DNA of 64,000 bases from Eretmocerus hayati (lineage: Eukaryota > Arthropoda > Insecta > Hymenoptera > Aphelinidae), in the NCBI GenBank assembly GCA_029851415.1, contig CM056742.1:12875736-12939735 (forward strand), in the 5' to 3' direction. Position numbers and translations under genes: made by a program. The notes beneath the pieces are model-generated. The model was not told where the DNA came from and made no database searches. It was given only the letters and a program-made list of their open reading frames with translations. Below, piece by piece: positions 1 to 11,924 of the stretch (within the stretch, counting starts at the first letter, position 1; every line of letters begins with the position of its first letter).

Positions 1-1370
1 CTAAGGTGAGAAGAAGGCGTTTCCATTTGAAAAAATTTAGTTGACCTCGAAGGTCATAAACCAGGTTACCATCGGATGTCCCCTTCATGGAGTAAGGAAC
101 ACGTGTGACGGGGGTTTTCGCGATTCCCAACCGTTTCTGAAAGAAGAGGGGGGTATTTACTTTTCGGACCCCCTGTATAATTCATCGTTGCTCGATTCAA
201 GAGAATTGTTGAATAGATAATGTTGTATGACCGTTGATGAAAATTATCTACTCCGGCACACTAAAAACGAATTGGTTCCATTAGCAAAATTTCTAGTTAA
301 CTCGTACTCAGTTCGTCTGCTATCCTGGCAACTCTTACCCTCGAAAATTTCAGCAAAAAATGAGCTCGTCTAGCCTGAGCTAGCAATTTGACGTTGCTGG
401 CTCCGCGAATGTTTTGTAGAGCACGCGCGGAACGCATTGTTTTGTCAAGTAAATGGGCCAATCGATTCATTGACAAATCACACTTAAGCAGATGTCTTCT
501 GCTGGATTAGTTACGCGATGACGTACTATCTAAACAAAAAATTGCACTTATTGCACAGTTATTGAAGAGGTTACTTATATCAACGTTATATCAACAGTTA
601 TGCGGTTAGCCCCAAGCGTTTTGTTGTCGTAGGCGAATTAATTTCTTTGCATGGGAAGAGTCGCAAAAAATTGGATGTATGTTGACCGGCAACATTTTTT
701 CATTCGTTTCCTTCAGCGTTCTACCGAGATTTTTACAGAAATCTTATCTCAGTATAAAAACTCAAACGTGATTCACTCTATGGATGTTCACCAACTTCCT
801 ACTCTCCAAAAACCATAGTTTACGTTCCCTGGCATTTCGAAAAATTAGAGGAGACAGGTCGATTTTGAAGAGCTCACAGTTATATCAGTAAATAGAGGTG
901 AAAATAAATGGCTCAGCTCAGTACATCGGCCAAATCGTGCGCATGACCCCCGCGAATCATCTCACCAACTTGTTATCTGGAGGTACATACGTATCAAAGA
1001 TAGTAGTTTCCCAGAGATTCAGCCCAAAAAAATTGTCACGCCCGCTAGAATTTTTTGAAGGTCACAAACGGCTTTTTCAGCGTTTTTTCGAAAAATTGCC
1101 ACATTGACCAGGAGTATCGCATCGAGGTCTGCGGCGGCGCATTTCCTCTGTTTCAAGGTCAACTTACAAAAAAAATTGTGAGACTCAACTCGACGATATA
1201 CATAAAGTCACTTTCTTCCGATTGTTAGACCATTTCAAAGTAGATTCCATTTCAACACATCTCAATGTCTTCTGTATCAGCTGAATGAATTCTCTATTTC
1301 TTTCAAAGCCTTACAGTTTACGTTTTTGAAAGATCTTAACAAACATAATTTGAAACTCTTGCCAAATCCA
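1..1370. other. Non-coding AT-rich DNA, nothing recognised
   Basis: No open frame with protein-like composition was found on either strand. The only ORF above 60 codons (898-1107) has no recognisable motif and lacks gene context. The stretch is AT-rich with scattered homopolymers. I see no RNA gene or repeat boundary here. Confidence 0.5.
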
Positions 1371-2230
1371 AGTATCAACTTTTACTCTGAAAGTCACTCC
1401 AGCGAGCTATTCTGACCAGGATATTTGGGCATATCCTAGTCAAAACTTTGAAAATAATCATTATATTGATCACAGAAAATCTAGAGGCCTACAAATTGCA
1501 ATAATAATCTGAATCTTACCAATACACCCTTGGTAACATGAAGCTTACCATCTAATCAGTCAAGTTCAAGTCACAGAATCCCATAACCAAGCCAATCATC
1601 AACAGATTCAGACAAATGAATGTAAAATCATCCCTCTAAAATACAGAGATTTCAAAAAAACTCAATTATAGCTCAATGCATCATCCAGTTATTAACTTTT
1701 GCTCTCAAAGTCAGCCGGGCGCGCCATTTGGACCAAGTAATTTTGAGATACTCTAGTTGAAACCTAGAATAGGATGGTAAGATTGATCAAATATGATTCA
1801 GGGACCCACACATGGTTATACGCTCCTGAATTTTATCAAATCAAACCTGGAATTATGAACTATGTGATCCTGTAACTTTTCATCACAAAAACTTCATCCC
1901 CAACAGATAACAACAAATGCAGTTGGGATCACCTCTATAAAATGTAGAGATTGTAGCAGACACAGTTTGAACTTTATAACAATTTTCAATCATTTCCTTT
2001 TGCTCTGAAACTTACTTGGGCTAGCTATTTTACCAAGTACTATTGAGATATTCTAACTCAAAACTTCAACAGAACAGAGCTATTAGATTACTCAGAAATA
2101 ATCCAATATCCTGTCATAACAGGAACATTCTGAGATCTATCAATACAGCTTTAATGTCAATAGATCTATGTCTGAGACAAATAGAAACTCCATAGATCTG
2201 GAGAGAAACTCCACAATATCTATAACTGGT
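1371..2230. repeat. Degenerate ~310-bp tandem repeat, three copies
   Basis: Three successive blocks begin near 1371, 1690 and 1995. Each opens with a variant of AACTTTTGCTCTGAAAGTCA, followed by a ..GAGCTATTTTGACCAAG.. segment and then ..GAGATATTCTAGTCAAAAC... Spacing is about 320 and 305 bp. Similarity is clear at the head of each unit and weak further in, so this is an old diverged array. No coding capacity is seen. Confidence 0.5.
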
Positions 2231-2602
2231 GTTCGAGAAAGACAGTGTCATACCTGCTGGTGTTTATCTCTGGATATCGATAACAGAGAGTTGCCTCATA
2301 ATTCACTATTCCAAGGTTGAAGTATTATTATCCCAATTTGAGGCAGGACAAAATTATCAATGTGATATTCACTGTACACAAACCAGGTGATCTGTACACA
2401 CTAACCGCCTCAAACACAGGCTTGCTGACACAACTTGAACTTTATTTTTCAAACATCTTCTAAATTGTATAAATCATCCTAAGTGATCCTAAGATCTATT
2501 TTGATCACTTTTTGCTCGCACCCGGCACGTCAAAAAAAATACCGCATGGTCATACTTCAACCCGCTGCACCACAACAAGCAACAGCTGTGTGCACCACGT
2601 GC

Positions 2603-3232
2603 CCCGGCATATTTTCCACCCTCAAACCGTGACCTCTCTTGTAGTTTTCTACTAAACACAAACTGAGTCTTCCAAATTCACTTCATATAAAAACTGAGTC
2701 ATTTTACATTAATTATTAAAAATTGTCAAATATTAGGACTGCAATGAGTCTCATTTGCGTTATATATCAATTGCACCCCGTGGCAAACAGTTTTAAAAAA
2801 GTCAGCTTTTAAAAAACTGAGTCACTTTCAAATTTGCGAAATTTGCTATAATCTATTGCTGAGCAATAATTATTATAAAAGCACCGAGGTCACTTGCCGA
2901 GCTAGACTCAAGTCACCCATCCAAGTCACCTGCCGAGCTAGCGACAGAGGTGACCTGGGTGCTTTTATAATAACCATTGCTCAACTATAAATTACAGCGA
3001 ATTTCGCAAATGTGAAGGTGACTCAGTATTTTAAACTTATTTACAATGAGGCGCAATTGATATTAAACGCATACGAGACTGATTGCGCATTCCCAATATT
3101 TGAAAATTTTTAATAATTAATTATTAATGTAAAATGACTCAGCTTCTAAATGAAATGAATTTGGAAGACTCAGTTTGTGTTTAAAGGAAAACCATAAGAA
3201 AAGTCACGGTTAGAGGGCGGATAATATGCCGG
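2603..3232. mobile_element. Foldback (long inverted repeat) element
   Basis: Two arms of roughly 300 bp face each other around a short centre near 2915-2945. The left arm begins CCGGCATATTTTCCACCCTC and the right arm ends GAGGGCGGATAATATGCCGG. Shared internal landmarks in opposite orientation include ACACAAACTGAGTCTTCCAA, CTGAGTCATTTTACATTAAT and GCACC..GGTCAC near the loop. Arms differ by scattered substitutions and small indels. No transposase ORF is present, so it is non-autonomous. Exact ends and target duplication were not resolved. Confidence 0.75.
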
Positions 3233-5975
3233 AGGGGTGTGCAGCTCAGCCAAAATCACGACTCGGAAGCGTTCCGAAAATTCTATGCTTCTGATCACTT
3301 TCTAAATTTTCTAAGGTCCATTTTGGAAAAACTGCTTCCAAGAAGCCCTGGTTAGACATCAGGTCTATCGTTTAAAAAAAGAATGGAGTTAATCTGATGA
3401 CTATAGTCGGCGCTAGCAACTTTTGAACCAAGAGTGATGTGCATATTTTTCAATGAAAATGTGATTTTCAAAAGTTGATTCTGGAGGTACTATTCATTCA
3501 ATCGATTCGATTCTTTTTTCAAAAGATGGATCTGATGTCGAAGCAGGGCTTCTTGGAATCACTTTTTTGATATATATCTCATAGATTTTGTCTGTCGGAA
3601 GAAATGAATAAGTCGAGAAAAGTACCTCAACTCAACTCATAGGTTTTCAGGGTCAGCGGAAGAAGCCGATGCTTGTCATTTGTATACTGGTGATATCCCA
3701 CTTTATGATGCGTTGAAAAAAGAAAAAAAAAAACAATCGCGGGGGTCGTAGATTGGTACACCGAGACAATAAATTGAAGAAACCCATTTATGAGATTCAA
3801 AATAGCAGAGTATTGATCTCTGATGGTTTTTGGAAAGAAATTTGTCTTGAGATCCAGATTCTGTTTAGATCCTATAAGATCACTTCATCATTAAAATAAC
3901 ACTAAAGATGGCATGCAGCTTCCTGGAAGTTGGAGAGAAGATTGAACGTGGAAAACCTGTTCTTCAGAGTGACGAACATAGTTTACTCCAGTATTATGGG
4001 TTATTTTAATTCTTAAAACAAGTTGCGCATGCATTCTATTAGGCCATTCTCATTAATCTTTGAACACAGTTGGAAAAAATTTTGGATTTTCAAGTCACTC
4101 TTGGTCCCTGGAAAGATTGGAAAAGACCAAAGCAGAACTTCTCGCGAGTAAATGAGGGATTGAGAGACCAAACGCGGACCAGCGTGGGATTATTGAAGCA
4201 AGACCCGATAAGTTTCATTGGCCGAGTCTACATAAGAGAGCGAGCGCGCTCAATAGCGCAGGTATTTTTTTTTTTTTCATATTTTAGAATATTGTGCGAA
4301 GACTGACGGCGTAGTCTCAGACTTTATAATTGATGCATCTAAATTGAGAAGTGCCACAGAACTCAACCCCAGGACTCAAGAAGCTTTTGAAACCACAAAC
4401 ACCCAAATTTTCGAACTGAAAATTCTGTTGGAAAAGGAACATTACCAAAATCAGGAGAGCAACCAAATCCGCAAAATGTATGTGCTTAGCGCACACACAC
4501 AAAGTGGTATTTGGACTCTTATAGTAATGGAATTTGATGCTTCATACCGTTATATTTGATAAGTTTGCCTGTACGAATCCCCAACGATCTTCTTCGTGGT
4601 GCTACACAGTCACAAAATCCGTAAAATGGAAAAACCACAACACCCGGACCTGACATTTTGACCCTTTTTTCGATGATAATTTCTTTCTGTAGCTCCGGAT
4701 CGAAAAATTGATGATTGCACCAGGAAGAACACAAAAAAATACATCGAAAATGACGTTTGAAATGTTTTCCTCAAGCGTCGTTTTAAGGGTTTGTACAAGC
4801 AGGCACACATTATTTCAAACCGTTTTCGCGGGACTACCGATAATATCATCATTCCAATGTAATTTCCAGTCCAAACTGCCAGATGTTAGCGGGTTAGGGG
4901 TCCTTCCTGAATTTTGGAATTGGTTTCTTCTCCCCAGCTTGGACTTTAGCACGTTGGTTTTGCAGTGCAAATGTAAGGCGTTAATCTAAGCTACCTACTT
5001 GCCGTTATGCGACGTTGAGCGGCGAAATTCTGTTGCCACCGTGCGGTTGTCATCTATAAGCTTCCGTACATATTGCACCCGGAGCATCAGCCGTATAATG
5101 ATGATCTTCCTCTCTCATCGCATTCTTCTCAATTCAGCGTCGGTCCCTTTACTTTGGCTTCTCTCGATCCTTGCTAATTTTTGCTTGGACCCACACAGCT
5201 TTCGCAAATCACTACCTGGAAAGATCTCTACCTAGACGCTATATTGCAGGTGACTTGATGGGTCCAGTCAAATACGCGTAGCTATCCTGATATTTTTGGC
5301 GCTCAACTACACCTTGTACCATCGTCCCAGACTATATTATACATCATGCGAAGCTACACAAAGATACCGGTGTACGAAAAGCCGCAGCCAAGTGCCACCG
5401 CCTCTTTTCCCAAGTTGTCTTCTTCATCTTCTTCTTAGATCTATTCCCCCTAGAATGATCAAGAGAACGCCGAGAATTTTTTAGAAAATAATAAAGCTTC
5501 AACTAGAGCTAATTGACCGCGAGGGCTGCATATGGATTTTTCTGGCGGTTGTTACAAATGCTTTATTCCCTCAGTGACCAAAATTCCAACCTTTATAACT
5601 TTGAAAAGTAAAGAAAAAATGTCTACACGATCAAAGGACACCCCTTCATCCTCGCTTTTACCAAGAAATTAACTGAAATTGTTATGTTGCACCCGGACCA
5701 GAAGTTAATGAAAAATAAGATTGCCAGATTTATTCCTAGATGGGCATTTTTTGGTTCTCTCGTGAATATTTCGATACATCTGTATATTTACTCATAAAGT
5801 ATCTACAACAAATATTTACTTAGTATTTTGGGAATCATTTGAAAAAAGCTAAAGAGTCTCTCACCCGATGCATAGGAATGAAAAGTCCATGCGAAGGTCC
5901 TTGAAATGAACTTTCCTGCACAGTGTTTCGCTCAATGACACAAAACTATAATCTATCAATAAATTAATAGTACAT
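3233..5975. other. Unassigned region; possible decayed coding debris
   Basis: Several short plus-strand frames look mildly protein-like, for example 4344-4559 and around 4999-5484, but all are interrupted by stops and frame changes and none matches a family I can name. The stretch 5000-5480 is less AT-rich than its surroundings and may be a decayed gene or transposon fragment. I cannot assign a function or an exon structure. Confidence 0.3.
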
Positions 5976-6518
5976 TACGCAACAAGTGCGAGAAGGGCGA
6001 TTTCCGCACGAGTTGCGTATATTATTTTTTGCAATTAGTGCGCAAAGTTGTATCACTGCGTCTACGTAAGCCGTGAACGGGGCAGGGGGGACGGGGTCCG
6101 GGGCGGAGCCCCGACGGGGGTGCAGGGGCGGATCTGAAAATGGTCTAAAAAAGTCTTCCTCTCATAAGTATTCCGTAGACACTACACAATTCCAACCGTA
6201 GTTGATTTTTGAATAATCAAAAATTCAAAGGTGTACAGATGAATGATTGGATCATTCCAAAAGAATCATTCCCAATAATTGATATTCTTTGGTGAGTTAT
6301 TAAATGACAAGTCTTTGAATTAGATTAGTCAGAATTTTTATGATTTCAATGACTTACCTACAAAATTCAAATAACTGAAGACAAGATTAGAGTTCTGAGC
6401 ATTAAACTAAATATCTGTTTTCGTTGGTTGAGTATACACCATCATTATAGAGCATACATTCAGAGTTTTTTCTAGGTTGATCAAAACTGAACATCTCTTC
6501 GAACATCAGAATGGAATA

Positions 6519-7122
6519 GGGTGGTGGCACTAATAGCCGCCCACCCCCAGTAGCCGCCCATTTTGACGTTGTTATTGCAATAACTAAGTATTTTTGGTTA
6601 GTATAAGTATTGTGAGTGTATGGGATCACAGTTGGACATGCCATGTATGGAATCAATGCGAAAAAATGTATGAAAAACGACGCAGTGAGTTTTGAGAATT
6701 TTTTTTCAGAGTCACTGTGGAAATTAGCACTGTTTTGCCATATTAGCCTATACCTTTGTCAGTAAAACTACTTTCAAAAGAAATTCTCATAAGACAAATT
6801 GGGAGTATTGAACGTTCCGGAACTTTTTGTATACGATAGATAAATGTTCAAAGAAGAGCTCCCAACGATCAGGAAAGAAAAAAAATATTTTCTCAAAAAA
6901 TAAATGGGTGAGCGGCTACTAGCGATTTTACAATTATTTTTTCAATTGCTCATCAATAATTGTCACTTCAATTTAACGCTCCAAAAAAAATTCGACTGCA
7001 TTCTTGAGCACCCAAAGTATATATGAGTTGAGGTTTTGAAGGCATAGAGTCATCCCTGGATCTCCAGTAAAATTATAAACTTGTAATTTTCGTCAAGAGT
7101 GCGGCTACTAGTGCCTTCACCT
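6519..7122. mobile_element. TA-flanked MITE with ~21-bp terminal inverted repeats
   Basis: The left end reads GGTGGTGGCACTAATAGCCG and the right end, reverse complemented, reads GGTGAAGGCACTAGTAGCCG. TA dinucleotides flank both ends (6517-6518 and 7123-7124), as expected for Tc1/mariner-type insertion. Variants of the terminal AGTAGCCGC motif recur inside near 6550 and 6905. The element is 604 bp and AT-rich inside, with no transposase ORF. Confidence 0.7.
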
Positions 7123-7339
7123 TATAAACTCATCAGTCATCTCTATCACGGACATTCTTATCAAAAGAATGTGATTAGATGGTGGCGAGAACTGATTAAA
7201 ACTTGGACTAACTAACTTGGAACGTTTTGGACCGTTCAGTTTCATGGATCGGAAAAGACTCTCGAGATCGTCAAACATCTCATAGATATGCCAAGTGACT
7301 TGTGCGAGAATTTACATTTACACATTGCAATCTGTGCGA

Positions 7340-7570
7340 GAAATGAATTTTTGTTATTCTGTGCGCAAAAATGGCCGTTTAGACGCAAGTGTGCGTGTGC
7401 AAATGGCCCATTTGGGCACGGATTCTCATTTGCACAGTGCGCAAATGACTCATTTGCACACGGTAGTGCGCAAATGACTCATTTGCACACGGTAGTGCGC
7501 AAATATCCATTTGCGCACTGCGTAAACGATGAAACAGTGTGCAAATGGGACGTTTACGCACAGTTTGCTT
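7340..7570. repeat. GTGCGCAAATG palindromic repeat cluster
   Basis: A 29-bp unit, AGTGCGCAAATGACTCATTT plus GCACACGGT, occurs twice in direct tandem (about 7438-7495) with degenerate copies on both sides. Each unit is itself nearly palindromic (GTGCGCAAATG..CATTTGCACAC). The apparent ORF 7288-7593 is a by-product of this repetition. The same words recur at 10153-10220. Confidence 0.65.
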
Positions 7571-7599
7571 ACCAAATTTGGATTGATGGTTGATCATCC

Positions 7600-8380
7600 T
7601 ATACTCAATAGATATATTTGACTAGAGTGAGATTTGTAGATTTATGGCTGTAAATATGTAGAAAAATAACAAGAATCTGGATATGTTGAAAATCATGCCT
7701 AAATGCAAGTAGTACAAGCAAGTAAAGTAAAAACTGCTTCAGTCAGCCGAAAAATCAATAAATTACACAGTCGATACAAGTTAAATGAATATCTAAATTA
7801 TCGTATAACATTTTTGAATCCAGAGGAGTGGGGTTTATCCATTAATTTACAAACATAATTTAAATCAAATATTTATTCTGCTTTATCAATCAACATGTGT
7901 TAATTACTTTTGGCGAATAGCTTATTATATTTTGACCAATAACTTGTCCCAAGTTTTGGATATTTCATTTGATTACTGAACAAAATTAAATAATTTCATT
8001 TTTTTTAACTAAATGCCATACTGATGATGGTCCAATCTTTGATTTAAATAAAGCTGATTAATCTTCAAATTCTTAACTATAAATTAAGCAGTAATAGTCA
8101 AGTTTTGATACAAACCAAATAATTTTTGTCACTTTAAGATTTTACAAAATCATAACCTCAGCTTGAAGACTTAATAACAAATGACACAAAGTAGAGCAAA
8201 TACCAAAAATACTGAAGCCAAAAAATTTGACCAAATCTAAGATTCTACAAGCTTCTAGCCAGAAGGAAACTTATTCCAACAAAACTTATGCCACAGAGTG
8301 TCAGAATGCCCTTTACGCAAAGAAAAGAGATATCAAACTTGACATTTTGATCACATTGGTAACACCGAATAATCATATTA
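7600..8380. other. AT-rich DNA without recognisable feature
   Basis: Very AT-rich with no ORF of note on either strand, no inverted repeat and no RNA-gene signature that I can recognise. Confidence 0.5.
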
Positions 8381-8382
8381 TA

Positions 8383-9479
8383 CAGTCCCTACCATAAATA
8401 ATGGAACACGTAGGGTCTCACTCAAACAGCGATATCTCTGATTTGATTTGTCGTATGGGAATTCTGAAAAAAGGGTTTTGAAGAACACAAAAAAATCTAT
8501 CGATTTATGGGTTTTGATAATTTTTTACGTGCTTTTCAAGTGCCCGTACACGTGGTTGAAAATCAGAAAAAATTTTCCTTCAATCAATCACCTACAATTT
8601 TGACGGGAGTGATTCAATCACAAAAATACTCACGGGATCTTGTAGATCGTTCAAAAATCTCAAAATTTGGTCCTCTGTAAAATTTTTGTACGACCCTTCC
8701 CGTCTGACTTACGAGCTCCGAAAGAAAACTTCGTACTAACATAGGGTGTTTATGGAGATACCGGGCCTGGCACCTGTTCAATTGTCTCTCGCTCTATTCA
8801 GGGGCAAAATCGAATTAGAAAAATATCATGACATATGATTTCGACATAAAATGTTCTGATCTTTCTGAATATTTCATCAGATTTTGTCTGAGATTTGAGG
8901 TAGCAACGATTTCTCGAAGTTTGATGTGAAAATTGATAAATTTCGTGTTTTGCTCGTATAGGTCACATTTGAGACAAAATCCGATCAAATATTCTGAAAG
9001 ATGAGATCATTTTACGTCGAAATCATGTGCCATGATATTTTTTTTAACCCAATTTTGGCCCAGAATAGAGCGAGAGAAAATTAAACAGGTGCCAGGCTCG
9101 GTATCTCCATAAGCACCCTATGTTACTACAAAGTTTTCTTTCGGAGCTCGTAAGTCAGACGGGAAGGGTCGTACGAAAATTTTACAGAGGACCAAATTTT
9201 TAGATTTTTGAACGATCTACAAGATCCCGTGAGTATTTTTGTGATTGGATCACTCCCGTCAAAATTGTAGGTGATTGATTGAAGGAAAATTTTTTTTGAT
9301 TTTCAACCACGTGTACGGGCACTTAATAAGCACGTAAAGAATCATTAAAACCCATAAATTGATAGATTTTTTTGTGCTCTTCAAAACCCTGTTTTCAGAA
9401 TTCCCGTACGACCAATCAAATCGGAGATATCGCTGTTTGGGTGAGACCCTACGTGTTCCATTATTTATGGTAGGGACTG
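8383..9479. mobile_element. 1.1-kb TA-flanked foldback element, Tc1/mariner-like ends
   Basis: The element begins CAGTCCCTACCATAAATAAT and ends with the inverse, and is bounded by TA on both sides (8381-8382, 9480-9481). The arms are about 510-520 bp each, run from 8383 to about 8897 and from about 8966 to 9479, and match at roughly 90-95% by eye. Only about 70 bp separates them. It contains no transposase, so mobilisation in trans by a Tc1/mariner-type enzyme is inferred. A diverged half copy lies at 55679-56148. Confidence 0.85.
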
Positions 9480-9680
9480 TATATTTATAAACTTTGCTTT
9501 TAATCTGTATAAAAATAATATGACTAAATCTATCATTTTGGCTACAAATCAATCTGATGAAGGTCAATGGGTAACTTCAAAATATTTTACATCCATCACC
9601 AATAGTTATTTGAACAAAATCCTACAAATGGATGTGTAAAGACTTTTTTCTTATATATTTTTCAAAATTTTTTTTCAGTC

Positions 9681-9780
9681 GGGGGGCTCCGCCCCCCGAA
9701 CCCCCCGGCGGGGGCTTCGCCCCCTGCACCCCCACCAGGGGCTGCCGCCCCTGGACCCCGCACTGCTCCCTTCTCCACGC
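9681..9780. repeat. GC-rich island with nested short palindromes
   Basis: About 100 bp of nearly pure G+C within AT-rich DNA. It is built of three adjacent hairpin-like words (GGGGGGCTCCGCCCCCC, GGCGGGGGCTTCGCCCCC, CAGGGGCTGCCGCCCCTG). A related G-rich block in the opposite sense is at about 6076-6130. The ORF crossing it (9632-9940) shows only proline-rich low complexity and is not taken as a gene. Confidence 0.6.
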
Positions 9781-10152
9781 CCTAACATCATCTCCGGTCA
9801 AAGGAGTGATTAACCGACATATTGTGGATATTCAATTTACTTTGGATAATACTAGACATTGTGAAACCATAATTATATTCAAAATATGGGTGTTTCAACG
9901 TGATGACGATAAGCTCTGTCCCGTTCAAAATAATACATGAAGTATACGATTTAATGGATCTACGGATCAATTTCTCGTAATACTCAATATAACTAAAGAG
10001 AACAGAAATTAAGAGAATTCCTTCACCCCAGAGCAAAAAAATCCGCGACTTTTTTCTAGGGTTTTGGGCGAGTTACATTTTTGCTCACAGCAATAACAAA
10101 AAATATCGTAAGCAACTCGGGTGCCGACATTTGCGCTCTCGTCCCCGCACTC

Positions 10153-10220
10153 GTGTGCAAATGGTCCGTTTGCACACGGCGCAAACGATGAAACCGTGTG
10201 CAAACGGACCATTTGCACAC
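10153..10220. repeat. Perfect 27-bp-arm hairpin of GTGTGCAAA type
   Basis: The arms 10153-10179 and 10194-10220 are exact reverse complements (GTGTGCAAATGGTCCGTTTG.. against its inverse) around a 14-base loop. Each arm is internally near-palindromic. It shares its core word with the cluster at 7340-7570. Confidence 0.8.
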
Positions 10221-10411
10221 TCGTTGCGGGGACTCGTGCGCAAATATCTGTTGGCACCCTTGTTGCTTAATATACTATTCACGCTCAGTTCATCGGTGCG
10301 TAAATGTGAAACTGTGCGAGAAGTCTTTTCCGCATTACTTCACGCATTGCTGATAATGAAGAGAAGTTGGATTTACGCACAACTTTGCGCACGAAATTGC
10401 AAAAAATAACT

Positions 10412-10788
10412 GTAAAAATTATCGGTCGCAGCTTAACTACTAATCTACCATTTTTTATTTTCATCCCATGTTTGAATATAAATAAAGTTTATAGTCTCAG
10501 TCGAATCTTCCTAATTTTTATAAAATGTTGACGCACAAGTAATAAGTCGACTTTATGTATTAGCAGAGCTGGGTGCATTACAATTTGAAAATATCTTCGT
10601 GGCGACTGATCTTCAGAAAAATTACCATTGCCTCAAACATCGAATCTCGTATTATAATTCGATTTTTCTCGTTGACTGAAAAGTTTAATTTTTGTAAAAA
10701 ATGTATTATTGCAGTCGAAAAATCAGAAACTATTCAGCCACATGGGTACTCGGATCGCTACCTTACCAACTCATGAGATGCAGTCCAG
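10412..10788. other. Left flank of the LTR retrotransposon, no gene seen
   Basis: Ordinary AT-rich sequence between the inverted-terminus repeat ending near 10410 and the CCAG target duplication. Before insertion it was contiguous with 25167 onward, so it is the distal upstream DNA of YJU2. No promoter motif can be asserted. Confidence 0.45.
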
Positions 10789-10792
10789 CCAG
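10789..10792. other. Target-site duplication CCAG, left copy
   Basis: CCAG immediately precedes the TGTTACGA end of the left LTR. The matching CCAG at 25163-25166 follows the CGTCACA end of the right LTR. Four-base duplications are normal for Gypsy-type integrases. Confidence 0.85.
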
Positions 10793-11745
10793 TGTTACGA
10801 CCCAGAGGTCTATTAGATGGCGTTGTTGTGCCAATTTGGCGGTAGGTTTCGAATCCAGGAACTGTAGTCGGCGAGTAAATAGAACTGGAGGTTTATTCTT
10901 CCTTTGATACAATAGTTGTTATATTATCTTCGTCACCTTTGACGATATACAAGACTTGAGGTAGTACAATGAGGTAATGTTCACGTAGAGTTATAGTAAA
11001 TATTCGCAATAAGAGATACTGTGGCTACAGTGAGTATGGAAGTCGTCCGTTAAGAAGTCGAGACAAGAGTGAAAGGTGTCGCCCGGAAAGTGGCCGTATT
11101 TATAGGCTTTCCTCTCAAGAGAAAAGCATGCCGTGAATCCCATGTAACTCGAATTGTTGTTTATAAGCTGAATAATGATTCTAGATTCTTGTAACTTGAT
11201 GGCTAATGATTTTATAGTTGGTTGAGATTTGCTATTCCAAAACATGTGAGGTGTGAGCGTTTGTTCCTGTACTTTCCGTATAACCGTGTGTATTGTATGT
11301 TACATTGAACGTACAAGGTCAGGTATGAATTTCAGTTCTAATAAGATAAATTGATGATCTTTGACTCTGATCTTACTTGGCTAATGAGTTGAAGTCATAT
11401 TGGGGTTCGCCATATCAAATCGTCCTTGTAACCAACCTATGTACATGTTTTTGGGTGGTTATAATAGCATCAGTGCGGGGCTTGATTAGTTAGGTCTCAA
11501 GTGTAAACTGTCGTTAAACAATTAGGATGTTATGACATGTGTGAGATGCTTCTACTGCTGTGTTTCTGAAATGTTCCTTTCTGTAGCGCTCAAAGAGTGA
11601 AACCCCAATCTTGATTCTATCTCAAGTTATACTGTAATGAGTATTGATCTACTCGCGTGGGAAATGCGTTTATACTTGGCGCGCGATACCCGAGACTCAC
11701 ACATGCTCAACTATGCACACGTACACGCGTCCCGTGTACGTCACA
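10793..11745 (-). repeat. 3' LTR of the 14.4-kb Gypsy-type element
   Basis: 953 bp, opening TGTTACGA and closing CGTCACA on the plus strand (TG..CA ends). By eye it is identical to 24210-25162. On the minus strand a TATAAATA box lies at 11097-11104 and an AATAAA signal at 10892-10897, giving the U3-R-U5 order expected for leftward transcription. It is preceded on the minus strand by a polypurine tract. Confidence 0.92.
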
Positions 11746-11756
11746 CCTCCCTCCTT
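11746..11756 (-). other. Polypurine tract (plus-strand primer site)
   Basis: On the minus strand this reads AAGGAGGGAGG directly against the TGTGACG start of the 3' LTR. This is the position and composition expected for the RNase H-resistant primer of second-strand synthesis. Confidence 0.85.
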
Positions 11757-11924
11757 ATTCCGGAAGGGCGAACGCCCTTACAAAGATGAAATTTGTGTAT
11801 CTCTCATTGCGTAAAATCAGTTCCTACATATTCTTATTATCTATCCGGGTTGTTCGGTCTACATTCATCCATATAGATCATCATCCTCAGTTCAAGTTTC
11901 CTGAATAGCCAAATATCATTACTT

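Larger units (their letters stand above)
6022..10410. repeat. Pair of ~29-bp inverted termini 4.4 kb apart enclosing GC islands
   Basis: A sequence near 6022-6051 (TTTTTTGCAATTAGTGCGCA and beyond) recurs inverted near 10379-10410 (AACTTTGCGCACGAAATTGC and beyond). Just inside the left copy lies a G-rich island (about 6076-6130), and inside the right half lies a C/G-rich island (about 9681-9780) with related GGGGC..GCCCC wording in the opposite sense. This may be one large composite element with other elements nested inside it, or two separate related repeats. No transposase frame was found. Confidence 0.35.

Noticed and set aside
4999..5484. Possible decayed membrane-protein gene
   Set aside because: Hydrophobic stretches in shifting frames could not be matched convincingly to any family; a loose resemblance to a presenilin-complex subunit did not hold up.
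7288..7593. 101-codon ORF with HLHT/CANGPF repeats
   Set aside because: By-product of GTGCGCAAATG palindromic repeats; no family features.
9632..9940. ORF with PPEPPGGG stretch
   Set aside because: Produced by the GC island; low complexity and no gene context.
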